NCBI RefSeq assembly: GCF_015057245.1
Contig: NZ_SVET01000004.1
Span: forward strand, 1 to 64,000
DNA length: 64,000 bases
Source: Pseudobutyrivibrio ruminis
GTDB lineage: Bacteria; Bacillota; Clostridia; Lachnospirales; Lachnospiraceae
Direction: 5' to 3'
This document shows, piece after piece, positions 8,823 to 20,900 of this stretch. The notes below the pieces were generated by a model. It searched no databases. It had not been told where the DNA came from and worked only from the letters and a program-made list of their open reading frames with translations. Made by a program: the position numbers and the translations under genes. Each line of letters starts with the position of its first letter. The first letter of the stretch is position 1.

Positions 8823-10940
8823 ATGAAAAAATTTGATAAAAATGTTATTTTGAATTTCATAACAATGATTGGCGGCGTTACTGTTAATTTTTTGCTTTCA
8901 TTCCTGATGTATAAAATGGGGCTGCCAATGTATTTGGATTCTATTGGAACGATTGCAACAGCAGCGGTATGCGGCATGCTGCCAGGTATTTTAGTGGCGG
9001 TTATAACAAATCTTGTTTGCTGCATATATAATCCTCTTGCGATATACTACGCTATCCTAAGTGTTCTTATGGCAATTGTTACATCTATTTATACTCATCG
9101 TAATTATTTAAAAAAGAAAACTCGCGTTGCAGAATATCTTCTGATTTTGGCATTAATTGCAGGGGGATTGGGAGCAGGTGTGCAGCTTTTGTTGATACAT
9201 CATCCACAATATGCCGAGGTATCACATGTCAGTGAATATATTTCAACTAGATATTCTATCAATCTATATGTTTGCTTTTTTGCAGTTAACATAATTCTAA
9301 ACCTAATAGATAAAGGCTTATCTGCAGGAATTGTTTTTGGGGTCCTTAGATTAGTTCCACAGAAAAATCTTGATGAGATTTGGGACATTGGTTGGCAACA
9401 GCGTCCTTTATCAGCTATAGATATGAAGAGGATGAAAATAGCCTCAAAAAAGAATAGTGCTAAATTACAAAAAAGAGTTTCGAGTATGCTCATTACTGCA
9501 GCAATAACTATGTCTGTGATAATGAGTGTAATTAGCGTGCAGCTATTCTATTCTGATGTTAGAGAGCGTTACATCGCCAATGCAACAGGCGCCGTTAAAA
9601 TGGCAGCAAAGGTGATTGATCCAGATAGAATTGATGCTTATGTTATCAAAGGACATGAATTAAGTGATTACATAGAAACAGAAAATGCTTTGTATGATAT
9701 CAGGGCAAATTTTGAGGGCGTAGAGTATCTTTATGTAATCAGAATGAAAAAAGATGGCTGTCAGGTGGTGTTTGATTTGGCTACCGAGGAGGTAGAGCCA
9801 TATGACAATGGAGATATGATTCCATTTGAAGAAGCCTTTGAGCCTTATTTGGACGATTTATTTGCTGGCAAGGAAATTGAGCCAGTAGAATCAGACGATA
9901 TATCAGGGTGGATAATCACTAAATATTATCCGGTAAAAGATGCTGATGGAAACACTGTTTGTTATGTTGCAGCAGATGTACAAATTAAATATCTTTCAGG
10001 CTATCTGAAGGATTATATTATAAAAACATTTTTGATATTCTCCGGATTTTTCTTACTAATACTGGCTTATGGTATGTGGCTATCCAGATATCATTTAGTT
10101 TATCCAATAAACAGTATGGCTGCCTATACAAGTGATTTTATGACGGAAAATGACAATCAGACTGCGCTGGAAGAAAATGTACGAAGAATAAAAGCACTAG
10201 ATATCCACACTGGAGATGAAATTGAAAATCTGTATAAGGCACTTTGCAAAATGACGGAAAGCACAGCGGAAAAAATGAAGGATGTTCGTCAGCAGGCAAA
10301 AGCTATCAACCAAATGCAATCGGGTCTTATCATTACGATGGCGGATTTAGTTGAAAATAGAGATTCGGACACAGGATATCATATTCTGAAAACTGCAGAT
10401 TATGTAAAGATTATATTAGAGGGACTTCAGAAGAAAGGCTATTATTCTAAAAAGCTCACTCCAAAGTTTATCTCAGATGTGGAAATGTCAGCACCTTTGC
10501 ATGATATAGGAAAAATAAATATACCTGATGCTGTGTTAAATAAGCCAGGAAAGCTTACAGATGAGGAATATGAGATTATGAAAACTCATACCACAGCAGG
10601 TAAGCAGATTATGGAGAAGGCAATAAGTACAGTTAAGGGTGAAAGCTATTTAAAAGAAGCAAGAAATATGGCTGCTTACCATCATGAAAAATGGGATGGT
10701 AGTGGATATCCAGAAGGGTTAAAAGGGGAAGTTATACCTCTTTCAGCAAGAATAATGGCAGTGGCAGATGTCTTTGATGCCTTGACAGCAAGAAGAGTTT
10801 ATAAGGAACCAATGCCATTTGAAAAAGCTATGGATATTATTATAAAGGACTCAGGAACACACTTTGATCCTAAATGTGTTGAGGTATTTGCTGAATCAGA
10901 AAAAGAAGTTAGGAGAGTCTTAAAGAAGTATCAGGAATAA
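8823..10940 (+). CDS. HD-GYP phosphodiesterase with ECF-S-like membrane and Cache-like sensor domains
   Basis: A 705-residue membrane protein. Residues 1-180 are a multi-pass domain with an LDSIGTIATAA/GMLPGILVAVITN pattern typical of ECF transporter S-components. A membrane segment near 220-240 leads to an extracytoplasmic region of ~160 residues that looks like a Cache-type sensor, then another membrane segment near 400 and a HAMP-like linker. The C-terminal HD-GYP domain is intact, with HDIGK (His560-Asp561), HHEKWDGSGYP and VADVFDALT motifs. It is expected to hydrolyse cyclic di-GMP to pGpG/GMP. I prefer ATG 8823 over the GTG at 8820 because AAGGGG lies at 8808-8813. It sits between two hybrid kinase genes, 37 bases after the first. 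Confidence 0.9.
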   Translation: MKKFDKNVILNFITMIGGVTVNFLLSFLMYKMGLPMYLDSIGTIATAAVCGMLPGILVAVITNLVCCIYNPLAIYYAILSVLMAIVTSIYTHRNYLKKKTRVAEYLLILALIAGGLGAGVQLLLIHHPQYAEVSHVSEYISTRYSINLYVCFFAVNIILNLIDKGLSAGIVFGVLRLVPQKNLDEIWDIGWQQRPLSAIDMKRMKIASKKNSAKLQKRVSSMLITAAITMSVIMSVISVQLFYSDVRERYIANATGAVKMAAKVIDPDRIDAYVIKGHELSDYIETENALYDIRANFEGVEYLYVIRMKKDGCQVVFDLATEEVEPYDNGDMIPFEEAFEPYLDDLFAGKEIEPVESDDISGWIITKYYPVKDADGNTVCYVAADVQIKYLSGYLKDYIIKTFLIFSGFFLLILAYGMWLSRYHLVYPINSMAAYTSDFMTENDNQTALEENVRRIKALDIHTGDEIENLYKALCKMTESTAEKMKDVRQQAKAINQMQSGLIITMADLVENRDSDTGYHILKTADYVKIILEGLQKKGYYSKKLTPKFISDVEMSAPLHDIGKINIPDAVLNKPGKLTDEEYEIMKTHTTAGKQIMEKAISTVKGESYLKEARNMAAYHHEKWDGSGYPEGLKGEVIPLSARIMAVADVFDALTARRVYKEPMPFEKAMDIIIKDSGTHFDPKCVEVFAESEKEVRRVLKKYQE

Positions 10941-10974
10941 CTATAGTTTAAGCATTTACGGGGGGACCTAGTGC

Positions 10975-13900
10975 ATGAAACATAATAGCAGCAGGAAATA
11001 TTTTGCCATTGGAATAGCAGCAACTATATTTATGGCTACAAATGTTTTTGAATCGCCTTACATATATGCATCAAATGTAGAAGATGTAGATGAGGTTTCT
11101 TCTGCCACGGAAAATTTAGAAAAAAATGGTGGAGGCTATGCTATTTCCAATCAGTTGGAGGGAGTAGGATATGCGGTCAGGCTTTATGATGCTACAAATG
11201 GACTTCCTACGTCGGATGCAAACTGTGTTCTTGCTGATAGCAATGGCTATATATGGATAGGAAGCTATGGCGGCGTAATAAAATACGATGGCGCAACATT
11301 TGAAAGACAGGACTCTTCAGATGGTTTGACCAGTGCAAAAGCCTTATATGAAGATAGTAATGGAAGAATATGGGTAGGTACAAATGACAATGGTATTGTT
11401 GTTATAGAGGAAGATAAAAGAACACAATATACATACAAGGATGGTTTGCCTTCATCCACAATCCGCTCTATTGCTGAGGATGAAAATGGTTCGATTTATG
11501 TAGGAACAACAAATGGTATTTGTTATTTTGATTCAGATTTTAATATATACAACATTGATGATAGCCAATTACTTAATAAATACATTAGTTACCTGTACGC
11601 AGATTCTCAAGGAAGAATCATAGGAAATACAAGGGATGGAGATGTATTTGTCATAAAGAACAATAGGGTTGTTTTCTTTTGGACAAGTCAGGAAATAATA
11701 AGTAATACAGTATCTATTGTTGGAATGGATCCAGACAATGCAGATGGCATTTACCTTGGCGATGATTCTGGAATTTTGTATCACGGAAGCATTTCAGATG
11801 GATTAAATAATCTAGAGACAATAGATTTATCAGCAGATACAACAAAGCTATCTAATATTACATATGTCTGTGGACGAATATGGATAACAAGTGACAATGT
11901 TTTAGGATATTTGGATGCTGACAAAGAATTCCATGTAGTTGAGACCAGTCCGTTGTATAGCACTGTTGAAATTATAACAGCTGATTATCAGGGCAATCTG
12001 TGGCTGGCATCAACAAGACAAGGTGTTGCGGAGGTGGTCACCAGTAATTTCCAGAATATAACAGATTTGGCGGGCCTTGAGCAAGAAGTAGTAAATTCCA
12101 CTTGTTTGTATAAAGATAATATTTATATTGGAACAGATAAAGGTCTGCGTATTTTAGATGGCGATTTTCATGTGGTAGAAAATGACCTGACGAATATACT
12201 AATCGACACACGTATTCGTTGCCTCATGGAGGATGAACATTCAAACCTGTGGATATCTACATATACAAATGGATTTGGTTTGATTTGTTACGGCGCGGAT
12301 GGACAGATAACACAGTACAACGAGGATAATGGTTTTATTAGTAATGGTATCCGTTGCACTTCTATGCTAACAGATGGTTCTATTGCAGTTGGCACAAATA
12401 AAGGTGTGGCGATTATTGAAAATGGACTTGTAAGAGAAACAATAACAGCAGATGATGGGCTGGAAAATGAGGTCTGTCTGTCTGTAACAGAGGGAATAAA
12501 CGGAAACATATACATTGGCACCGACGGCGCGGGTATATTTGAATATGATGGTATTGGGCTATCTAAAATAGGAAGAGATGAGGGATTAACATCTGATGTC
12601 ATTCTAAGAATAAAGCCTGATAAAAATAAAAATGTTGATTGGGTCATCACTTCTAACTCAATCGAGTATATAAAAAATGGAGAAATATATCCTGTTAAGA
12701 CATTTCCTTATAACAATAACTTCGATATATTTTGGGATAATAATGATAATTACTGGATTCTATCTTCATATGGATTATACTGCGTTGAAGCAGATATGAT
12801 GCTTGATGATTCAATTGTAGAATACTCACTGTACAACACTGCCAGCGGCTTGACTAGTATACCAACAGGAAATGCGTATAGTGCCTTAGATGAAAATGGA
12901 AATCTGTATATAGCTGGACGAAGTGGAGTTAATCTAGTTAATATCAACAATTATTTTAAACAAACCAGCGAAATAAAAATCAGGGTAAAGGACATTACGT
13001 ATGATGGAATCAGTGTGCTTCCTGATGAAGATGGTAAATACATTATTCCTGCCGATGCAGGCAGAATTCAAATGAATGCTGCTATTTTAAATTATACTTT
13101 GTCTGATCCTATGGTAAGGATATACCTCGAAGGAGATTCTAGTGAGGGTATTACTGCTGTTCAGAGTGAATTAGATTCTCTTGAATATACTGGTTTGGCA
13201 TATGGAGAGTACACTCTTCATTTACAGATTATTGATGATGCTACAGGAACAATATATCAGGATTCCACATACAGCGTAGAAAAGAAACCACATATTTTTG
13301 AGCTGATGGTTGTAAAGATTTTACTATTAATATTTGTGGCTCTTTTGGTGGCGCTATTTGTATGGAGATTGATGACAAATACCATAATACGAAGACAGTA
13401 TAAAGAAATCCAGGCTGCCAAAGAAGAAGCAGAAAGAGCGAATAGTGCGAAATCCCGTTTCTTAGCCAATATGTCGCATGAAATACGTACGCCTATTAAC
13501 ACTATTCTTGGAATGGATGAAATGATTCTTAGAGAGGATGCTAAAGGTGTAGACAAAAAGTATTCTATGTCTGTAATTAATTACGCATTAGATATTCGAT
13601 CTTCAGCAGAAACACTGTTAGGGTTGATAAATGACATTTTGGATATTTCTAAGATAGAGTCAGGAAAAATGCATCTTATTGAGCAGGAGTATAAGCCTGC
13701 CGAACAAATACGCTCCATGATCAAAATGATTAGGGTAAGAAGCGACCAAAAAGGTCTGAGCTTTGATTTGGATATTGATGAAAATATTCCATGCAAGCTA
13801 TATGGTGATTATGGAAAGATAAAGCAGATAGTTCTTAATTTACTTACAAATGCAGTTAAATATACAGATGAGGGAGGCTTTACATTGTCTGTAGCTATGA

Positions 13901-14619
13901 TGGAACAGACAGTGGGAAAGTGCAAGCTAAAGTTTGCAGTAAAAGATACTGGTATTGGAGTAAAGCCTGAGGATATGGATAAATTATTTTCGGCTTTTGA
14001 AAGACTGGATGAAGAAAAAAGTAATGGAATTCAAGGTACTGGACTGGGACTTGATATTTCAAAACAGTTTGCAGAGTTAATGAATGGCACATTAACCTGT
14101 GAGAGTGAGTATGGAACAGGCTCTACATTTACATTTATAGTAGAGCAGGAAATTGTTGATGCAACTCCTATAGGTGATTTTAGCGAAGACGATGCTTTGG
14201 TGGTTAATGGTCCTTATGTGCCATCTTTCGTTGCACCGGATGCCTCAGTGCTTGTTGTTGATGACGATCCTATGAACCTGACAGTTATAAAGGGGTTGTT
14301 GAGAGATACAAAAGTTTTTGTTACTACCGCAGAATCTGGTGAGGAATGCTTGGAAAAACTTAAATTTGGAGAGTATGATGTTGTATTCCTGGATCATCTT
14401 ATGCCAGGAATGGATGGAATAGAAACAATCTCAAAAATAAGAGAACAAAATCCCGAGCTTCCGGTCTATGCCTTTACTGCAAATTTTGTTGCAGAAGGAG
14501 ATGATTTTTATGAATCACATGGATTTAATGGGTATTTAACGAAACCAATAGATGGAATGGCTTTAGAGAAGACCATTCGAAAGCATATAAAAGATGAGAT
14601 AGTAATGGAAAGTAACTAG
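10975..14619 (+). CDS. Hybrid histidine kinase with reg_prop propeller, truncated before HPt
   Basis: A 1214-residue sensor kinase with an N-terminal signal/anchor (residues 1-35). It has reg_prop propeller repeats ([22 protein letters not shown] and others), a Y_Y_Y domain near 690-760 and a membrane segment near 775-800. HisKA follows with SHEIRTP (His835), then HATPase ([10 protein letters not shown]) and one receiver with Asp1140 ([11 protein letters not shown]). It ends right after the receiver at a TAG. The close relatives at 3995-8785, 14685-17192 and 17982-22220 all continue into an HPt and a FDW tail. In-frame codons after this TAG encode that tail, so the HPt was deleted (see 14620-14685). 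Phosphate would have to pass to an HPt supplied in trans, for instance from a neighbouring kinase. Confidence 0.92.
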   Translation: MKHNSSRKYFAIGIAATIFMATNVFESPYIYASNVEDVDEVSSATENLEKNGGGYAISNQLEGVGYAVRLYDATNGLPTSDANCVLADSNGYIWIGSYGGVIKYDGATFERQDSSDGLTSAKALYEDSNGRIWVGTNDNGIVVIEEDKRTQYTYKDGLPSSTIRSIAEDENGSIYVGTTNGICYFDSDFNIYNIDDSQLLNKYISYLYADSQGRIIGNTRDGDVFVIKNNRVVFFWTSQEIISNTVSIVGMDPDNADGIYLGDDSGILYHGSISDGLNNLETIDLSADTTKLSNITYVCGRIWITSDNVLGYLDADKEFHVVETSPLYSTVEIITADYQGNLWLASTRQGVAEVVTSNFQNITDLAGLEQEVVNSTCLYKDNIYIGTDKGLRILDGDFHVVENDLTNILIDTRIRCLMEDEHSNLWISTYTNGFGLICYGADGQITQYNEDNGFISNGIRCTSMLTDGSIAVGTNKGVAIIENGLVRETITADDGLENEVCLSVTEGINGNIYIGTDGAGIFEYDGIGLSKIGRDEGLTSDVILRIKPDKNKNVDWVITSNSIEYIKNGEIYPVKTFPYNNNFDIFWDNNDNYWILSSYGLYCVEADMMLDDSIVEYSLYNTASGLTSIPTGNAYSALDENGNLYIAGRSGVNLVNINNYFKQTSEIKIRVKDITYDGISVLPDEDGKYIIPADAGRIQMNAAILNYTLSDPMVRIYLEGDSSEGITAVQSELDSLEYTGLAYGEYTLHLQIIDDATGTIYQDSTYSVEKKPHIFELMVVKILLLIFVALLVALFVWRLMTNTIIRRQYKEIQAAKEEAERANSAKSRFLANMSHEIRTPINTILGMDEMILREDAKGVDKKYSMSVINYALDIRSSAETLLGLINDILDISKIESGKMHLIEQEYKPAEQIRSMIKMIRVRSDQKGLSFDLDIDENIPCKLYGDYGKIKQIVLNLLTNAVKYTDEGGFTLSVAMMEQTVGKCKLKFAVKDTGIGVKPEDMDKLFSAFERLDEEKSNGIQGTGLGLDISKQFAELMNGTLTCESEYGTGSTFTFIVEQEIVDATPIGDFSEDDALVVNGPYVPSFVAPDASVLVVDDDPMNLTVIKGLLRDTKVFVTTAESGEECLEKLKFGEYDVVFLDHLMPGMDGIETISKIREQNPELPVYAFTANFVAEGDDFYESHGFNGYLTKPIDGMALEKTIRKHIKDEIVMESN

Positions 14620-14685
14620 GAAAGCAGTCTTAAGGTGTTTGATTGGGCTAGGATGGAGAAAATTCTCCAGGGGAAACTAAAGTGA
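14620..14685 (+). pseudogene. Remnant of the deleted HPt tail of the upstream hybrid kinase
   Basis: Directly after the TAG of the kinase gene, and in the same frame, 21 sense codons read [17 protein letters not shown] and a short end, then TGA. This matches the last residues of the three sister kinases ([38 protein letters not shown]). It is what remains of the C-terminal tail after loss of the HPt domain. The TGA overlaps the ATG of the next kinase (TGATG), an arrangement left from the intact gene. Confidence 0.8.
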
Positions 14686-17192
14686 TGAATTTTTTGAGAG
14701 AGATACAATTAAGTGTAATGCTATTTTTGAGTGGGGCTTGTGGCGTGCTCATATTATTGACCTCCTTCACAAAAACTATGTCCGCCTCACGAAGACGTGC
14801 ACTTGTCTATATGCAAGTAGTGTCAATGCTATTGCTACTGTTTGATAGAGAGGCATATATATACAGAGGCGATGTTAGTGAGCTTGGCTATTGGATGGTT
14901 CGCATAAGTAATTTTGCAGTTTTTTTATTCTCATTGTGCGGAACACATTCTTTTAATTTGTATCTGATAGACTTATATAAAGGAAAAGATAAACTAAATC
15001 GTATTCCAAACACATTGAGATATTGCGAAGTCTTTTTTTTCTGTGGGCTAGTACTATTAATAATTTCACAGTTTACAGGATTCTATTACACGTTTGATGA
15101 AAATAATCGTTATCAACGAGGAGATGGCTATTTACTTTGCTATTTGATGCCAATGTTAATATTGACACTTCAATTAATAACGATTTTAAAGTACAAAAAG
15201 GCATTATTAAGAACGGAATATATACCAGTAATACTATTTGTCGGCTTTCCATATATAGCTACCATAATACAAATATTTGCATATGGACTATCACTTACAA
15301 ATATTTCTATGGTAGGAATGGTTGTGCTTTTGTATTTCTTTGAGATTAAAAATCTCAATACTCTACAGGAAGCGAAGCAAAAAGCAGAAGAAGCAAACAC
15401 AGCAAAATCCCGTTTTCTGGCAAATATATCACACGAAATACGTACTCCTATTAATACAATAATGGGAATGAATGAGATGATATTAAGGGAGGACGCAACA
15501 GAAGTACCTAGAAAGTATTATCAGAATATAACGGAATTTGCCAAATCAATTCAGGTTGCATCAGAATCCTTGCTCAGTCTGGTAAATGATATTTTAGATA
15601 TTTCACAGATTGAGTCGGGAAAAATGAAGTTGGATGAGCATGAATATGATTTGGAAAGCTTTTTAAGAAATATTATTACCAACATAAGAAAAAAGTGCGA
15701 GGAAAAGGACTTACAGTTTATTGTAGACATTGATAAGAATCTTCCACAAAAAGTCTTTGGAGATGTAAACAAGATTAGGCAGATAGTTTTTAATATGCTG
15801 ACAAACGCTGTAAAGAATACAGAGGAGGGCTCTATACAATTCATTGTAAAACTGGTGGAGCGCAAACAGGAGGATTGCAAAATCTCATTTATTACAACTG
15901 ACACTGGAATAGGAATGAAAACCGAAGAAAAGGAAAGATTATTTTCGGCTTTTGAATTAATGGATGTTGTAAAAAATAGCAATATTCAAGGTTCTGGTTT
16001 AGGGTTAGATATATCACGTCATTTTGCAACCATGATGGATGGAAAACTGGATTGTGACAGTGAATATGGTAAAGGGACAACATTTACATTTGAGATATCA
16101 CAGAAGGTCATAGATAACGAGCTTTTGGGAAATTTTGATGAGAATCTGGAAGAAATACCTAAGGGAAATTATATTCCAAGATTTATTGCTCCTGATGTAA
16201 GTGTGCTTGTTGTTGATGATAATCCAATGAATTTATCAGTTATAAAGGGGCTACTTTCGGCAACAAAGATGTATATTGTGACCGCCTCGTCGGGTGAAGA
16301 GTGTTTGGAAAAAATAGAAGAGGCAAATTACGATATTGTTCTTTTAGACCATATGATGCCTGGTATGGATGGGTTAGAGACAGCAAAAAGAATTCGTGAG
16401 AAACATAAAAGACTGCCAGTTATAGCACTTACAGCAAACTATATTTCCAATGGAGATGAATTCTATACATCCCATGGATTTGATAGCTATCTTCCAAAGC
16501 CAGTAGATGGAGCAACATTAGAAAAAACTATTAGGGAGTTTTTACCTAGCAATTTGGTTATGGATGTTGATGCATCAGATATGCCGGTTCAATCTATGGA
16601 ATTACCAACGGAATATCAGTGGATTAATTCGGTAGAGGGAATATCAGTAGAGGATGGCATACGTTTCAGCGGAGGAGCAGAAGGGTTTATAAATGCTCTA
16701 AAAATGTTTGTGGAAACGCTGGAAGGAAATATTGATGTAATACAAAAGGCATTTAACGAAAAGGATCTTAAGTTTTACACAGTAAAGGTTCATGCACTAA
16801 AGAGTTCAGCCAGAATAATAGGTGCCTTGGAATTATCAAATCAGGCTAAAAAACTTGAGGATGCAGGAAAAGCTGGAGATATTGATTATATTTTAAGTAA
16901 CAATAATAAATTATTAGATGCATATAAATCATTCCAGGATAAATTTTCAGGATTATTTTATAAAGAAGATGACAAAAATAAACCTTTATTACCGCCAGAA
17001 GAATTAAATGAGGCAATCAATGCCATTAAAGAACTTGTTCCACAAATGGATTATGATGCTATCGAAATGGTAATGGAGCAGATACATGAATATAAGCTTG
17101 AAGAAAAAGATGCAAAGGCTTTTGCAGATATAGAAAAAGCATTAAAAACATTTGACTGGGACAAAATGGAAGAATTATTAAACAATATGTAA
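14685..17192 (+). CDS. Hybrid histidine kinase with polytopic membrane sensor, REC and HPt
   Basis: An 835-residue kinase without a propeller. Residues 1-225 contain about seven membrane segments (7TM-type sensor). A short coiled linker ([19 protein letters not shown]) leads to HisKA with SHEIRTP (His250). HATPase (NMLTNAVKN), a receiver with Asp555 ([11 protein letters not shown]) and an HPt with His703 ([12 protein letters not shown]) follow. The conserved tail ends in [11 protein letters not shown]. The ATG at 14685 overlaps the TGA of the HPt remnant upstream, so translation was probably coupled to the preceding kinase. Its intact HPt could serve the HPt-less kinase before it, since the two receivers are very similar (inference). 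Confidence 0.9.
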   Translation: MNFLREIQLSVMLFLSGACGVLILLTSFTKTMSASRRRALVYMQVVSMLLLLFDREAYIYRGDVSELGYWMVRISNFAVFLFSLCGTHSFNLYLIDLYKGKDKLNRIPNTLRYCEVFFFCGLVLLIISQFTGFYYTFDENNRYQRGDGYLLCYLMPMLILTLQLITILKYKKALLRTEYIPVILFVGFPYIATIIQIFAYGLSLTNISMVGMVVLLYFFEIKNLNTLQEAKQKAEEANTAKSRFLANISHEIRTPINTIMGMNEMILREDATEVPRKYYQNITEFAKSIQVASESLLSLVNDILDISQIESGKMKLDEHEYDLESFLRNIITNIRKKCEEKDLQFIVDIDKNLPQKVFGDVNKIRQIVFNMLTNAVKNTEEGSIQFIVKLVERKQEDCKISFITTDTGIGMKTEEKERLFSAFELMDVVKNSNIQGSGLGLDISRHFATMMDGKLDCDSEYGKGTTFTFEISQKVIDNELLGNFDENLEEIPKGNYIPRFIAPDVSVLVVDDNPMNLSVIKGLLSATKMYIVTASSGEECLEKIEEANYDIVLLDHMMPGMDGLETAKRIREKHKRLPVIALTANYISNGDEFYTSHGFDSYLPKPVDGATLEKTIREFLPSNLVMDVDASDMPVQSMELPTEYQWINSVEGISVEDGIRFSGGAEGFINALKMFVETLEGNIDVIQKAFNEKDLKFYTVKVHALKSSARIIGALELSNQAKKLEDAGKAGDIDYILSNNNKLLDAYKSFQDKFSGLFYKEDDKNKPLLPPEELNEAINAIKELVPQMDYDAIEMVMEQIHEYKLEEKDAKAFADIEKALKTFDWDKMEELLNNM

Positions 17193-17213
17193 ATAAATGG
17201 AGGACACTTACTT

Positions 17214-17972
17214 ATGGGGCAAGACAAAATTTTAATTTTAGGTTCAAAGGAATCATTTATTATTCGAGTACTTTTAAAGAAACTGGCAGATGCTGGCATT
17301 GATGCTGAGTTTACAACTCTTTCGGTAGAAAAGATAAATGATTATTGGGAGGATATTTCGCTTGTTACCTTTTATATGGAACAGGATGAAAGACTCGATG
17401 ATGAAATAAGAACATTTCTTGTAGATAAGATGGAGGATGATGACAAACAAATCATTCTCATTGGCGAACCCAATGATACAGATGATGTAGCAAAGGGAAT
17501 ACCATCGGATTTGATCTTTGAAATACTACCAAGGCCGCTAGATTATTCTAATTATATTAATATCGTAAATACGTATACAAAGAAGGCCTCAACAGGCGAG
17601 TTGAAAAAGAGCATTTTAGTAGTAGACGATGATCCTAATTACATGAATCTTGTTCGAGAATGGTTGAAAGATACCTACAGGGTTTCTATGGCAACTTCCG
17701 GGCTTAGAGCAATTAAATGGCTTGGAGCAAACAAAGTGGATTTGATTCTGCTTGACTATGAAATGCCAGTAACTGATGGTCCTCAGGTTCTGGAAATGCT
17801 TAGAGCTGACGACGATACAAAGGATATTCCGGTAATGTTTCTAACGGGACGAGATGATAAAGAGAGTGTTATGGCAGTTGTGTCATTAAAACCAGAAGGC
17901 TATTTTTTGAAAACGATAGGAAAAGATGAATTATTAAACAAGCTTAAGATTTATTTTATGTCGAAGGAATAG
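17214..17972 (+). CDS. Two-receiver response regulator without output domain
   Basis: A 252-residue protein. The C-terminal half (about 127-252) is a clear receiver: VVDDDPNYMN, Asp181 in LLDYEMPVTDG, FLTGRDD, and YFLK as the conserved lysine. The usual proline after that lysine is Thr here. The N-terminal ~120 residues have a receiver-like pattern (ILILGSKESF start) but no phosphorylatable Asp in the right place, so this looks like a pseudo-receiver. There is no DNA-binding or enzymatic output, so it probably acts by protein contact or as a phosphate sink. A GGAGG site lies 7-15 bases upstream. It sits between two hybrid kinases in the same tandem. Confidence 0.82.
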   Translation: MGQDKILILGSKESFIIRVLLKKLADAGIDAEFTTLSVEKINDYWEDISLVTFYMEQDERLDDEIRTFLVDKMEDDDKQIILIGEPNDTDDVAKGIPSDLIFEILPRPLDYSNYINIVNTYTKKASTGELKKSILVVDDDPNYMNLVREWLKDTYRVSMATSGLRAIKWLGANKVDLILLDYEMPVTDGPQVLEMLRADDDTKDIPVMFLTGRDDKESVMAVVSLKPEGYFLKTIGKDELLNKLKIYFMSKE

Positions 17973-17981
17973 ACTTTAATT

Positions 17982-20900
17982 ATGACTATGATGAGTAAAA
18001 GAGCAGGAAAAATAATAGTTTCTTTTGCTTTAATATGTTCACTTGGTTGCTTCTTTACTAGTTATTTATGTGCAAGGGAAATTGATTCAGAAAATGATAG
18101 TGTTCAGATGGGTGGAGGCTTTGCTGCTACAGGGCAATTAACGCAAGTAGGGTATTCCACCCAGGTGTATGATGCTGTTAATGGGCTTCCAACTTCGGAG
18201 GCAAATTACGTTTTATCAGACAAGGAAGGATATATCTGGATAGGCGGATATAGTGGAGTTATGCGCTACGATGGAAATACCTTTACGCGCTTTACCTCTA
18301 CTGAGGGCCTAACAAGTGGAAGAGGAATATTTGAAGATTCTGAGGGCGGTATTTGGATAGGAACTAACGATAATGGTGTAGTCTATTTTGATGAATATAG
18401 GCAACCAACTCATTATAGTAAAAAAGATGGTTTACCTTCTGCTTCGATAAGAACATTCGCAGAAGACTCAGAAGGAAATATATTCATAGGTACAACTGAA
18501 GGAATAGCATATGTAGATTCTAAAGGGCAAATACTTACAGTTAATGATAGCAGAATAAACACCGAGAGAATTTTACGTTTATCAACAGATTTAGATGGTA
18601 CTGTATATGGATATACCAAAAATGGTTCAGTATTTTCTTTAAAGGATTGTAGTGTCTCAGAATTCTATACTGGGGAGGAGCTGGGTGAACAAAGCATTAC
18701 TAATATATATGCAGATCCATCAAGCTCAGAAAAAGTATATATAGGTGTTAATTCTGGAAAAATCTATTATGGTAAATTTGGTCTGAAGCTAGATGATATG
18801 GAAGAAATATCTGTAGCACCTTTGGATAAAATTAAATGGATAGAATTAGCATGTAACAGAATATGGGTGGCTTCTGAGAGTGCTTTGGGCTATTTGGATG
18901 AAAAAAATGTATTTCATTTGTTAGATGATATTGCGGTAGAGAGCGGAATAGAAATGCTAACTTCTGATTATCAGGGAAATATTTGGGTTGCATCCTCAAG
19001 GCAGGGGGTTATGAAGCTTGTGGCCAATAGCTTTTCAAACATTACCTCTAAGGTGGGTTTAAGTGAAGAGGTTGTAAACACAACATGTGTGTATAATAAT
19101 TCACTGTATATTGGCACAAATGCTGGACTTAGAATTATAGATAATTTTTCTACAGTTATAGAAAATGATTTAACGGAGTATCTGGGAAATGCAAAGATCA
19201 GGTGCATAATCAAAGACAGTAGTAATAATCTTTGGATTGCTACCTTTGAAAATAAGTATGGTTTAGTTTGCTACAAATCAGATGGAAGCCTTGAATCCTT
19301 TACTATGAATGGTGGAATGCCAAGTAATGAGATTAGATGTGTAGAAGAAGCGAAGGATGGAAGCATAATTGCTGGAACAAATGGCGGTTTAGCTATTATC
19401 AAAGACTATAGTGTTGTATCTACAATAGACAAGTCGTCGGGTATAAAAAACACGGTTTTTCTCGATGTTGAAGCGGGGCAAGATGGTGAGATATATGCAG
19501 CAACAGATGGTGATGGAATATATGTAATTAAGGATGATGAAATTGCAAAGCTTGGCGAGGATGATGGACTTACAAGCGACGTAATAAACAAAATCAAATG
19601 GGATGACAGCAGAAATGTTTATTGGATAATTACATCAAATTCCATTGAATATATGAAGGAAGGGAATATAAAAGAGGTATCAACCTTTCCATATAACAAT
19701 AATGACAATATTTTCTATGATAAAAATGGAGGTCTATGGATACTTGCATCAAATGGCGTTTACTGGGTTGATGCATCTGAAATGCTAAGTGATGATGTAC
19801 AAAAGTATAAACTATTTACTATTTCAAATGGACTTACCAGTATACCTATTGTTCTGGAATATAGTGATATAGATGAGGATGGTAACCTATATATTGCTGG
19901 AATGAATGGTGTTTGTGTTGTTAATATCAATAACTATTACCAGGGAAATTTGTGGATAAAAACTGGAATAACAGATATTTACTGCGATGATCAGTATATT
20001 TCACCTGATTTATATGGTACATATACTATTCCAGCAGTTATGGGAAGAATACAAATAAGACCGGCAATACTTGATTATTCCATGGTAAATCCGTTGGTAA
20101 GAGTTTATTTGGAAGGCAATCCAGACAAAGGCTTTATTGGATACAGAGACGAATTAACCACGCTGGAATACACAGGGCTTCGATATGGAAATTATAAGCT
20201 TCATATTCAGCTATTGGATGAGGCGTCAGGAGAAATAATTCAGGATAATACTTATGCAATTATTAAAGAACCGGTTTTCTTTGAGAGAACAGCTGTAAGG
20301 GTGCTATTGGTCGTTTTGCTTGCAGTAGTTGTGGGCGTCGCAGTTTGGCGCGTTATGACATGGACAGTTATTCGGCGACAATATATGGAAATTGCAGCAG
20401 CAAAGGATGAGGCGGAACGAGCTAATTCTGCAAAATCCAGATTCCTTGCAAACATGTCCCATGAGATTCGTACACCTATTAACACAATTATGGGTATGGA
20501 TGAAATAATTCTCAGGGAAAACCCAGAAGGAGTTCCTAGAGAGTATTTGATGTCCGTTATCAATAGCGCGATGGATATTCGTACAGCCTCGGAATCATTG
20601 CTTAGCCTGATTAATGAGATTCTTGATATATCTAAAATAGAATCAGGGAAAATGCATTTGGTGGAACAGGAATATGAACCAGTAGAACAACTACGTGCCA
20701 TAATCACTATGATTCGAGTTCGTGCAGAACAAAAGGATTTATCATTCGATGTAGAAGTGGATGAAAATATTCCTAGTATTTTGTATGGTGATTTTGGAAA
20801 GATTAAACAGATAACACTTAACCTGTTGACGAATGCAGTTAAATATACAGAAAAAGGTGGATTTACACTTAAAGTAGCAGTGACAGATGATCCAGAAGAA

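Noticed and set aside
14617..14685. Stop-codon readthrough of the TAG after the kinase at 10975
   Set aside because: Readthrough would add only 21 residues and would not restore the HPt. A deletion remnant explains the match better.
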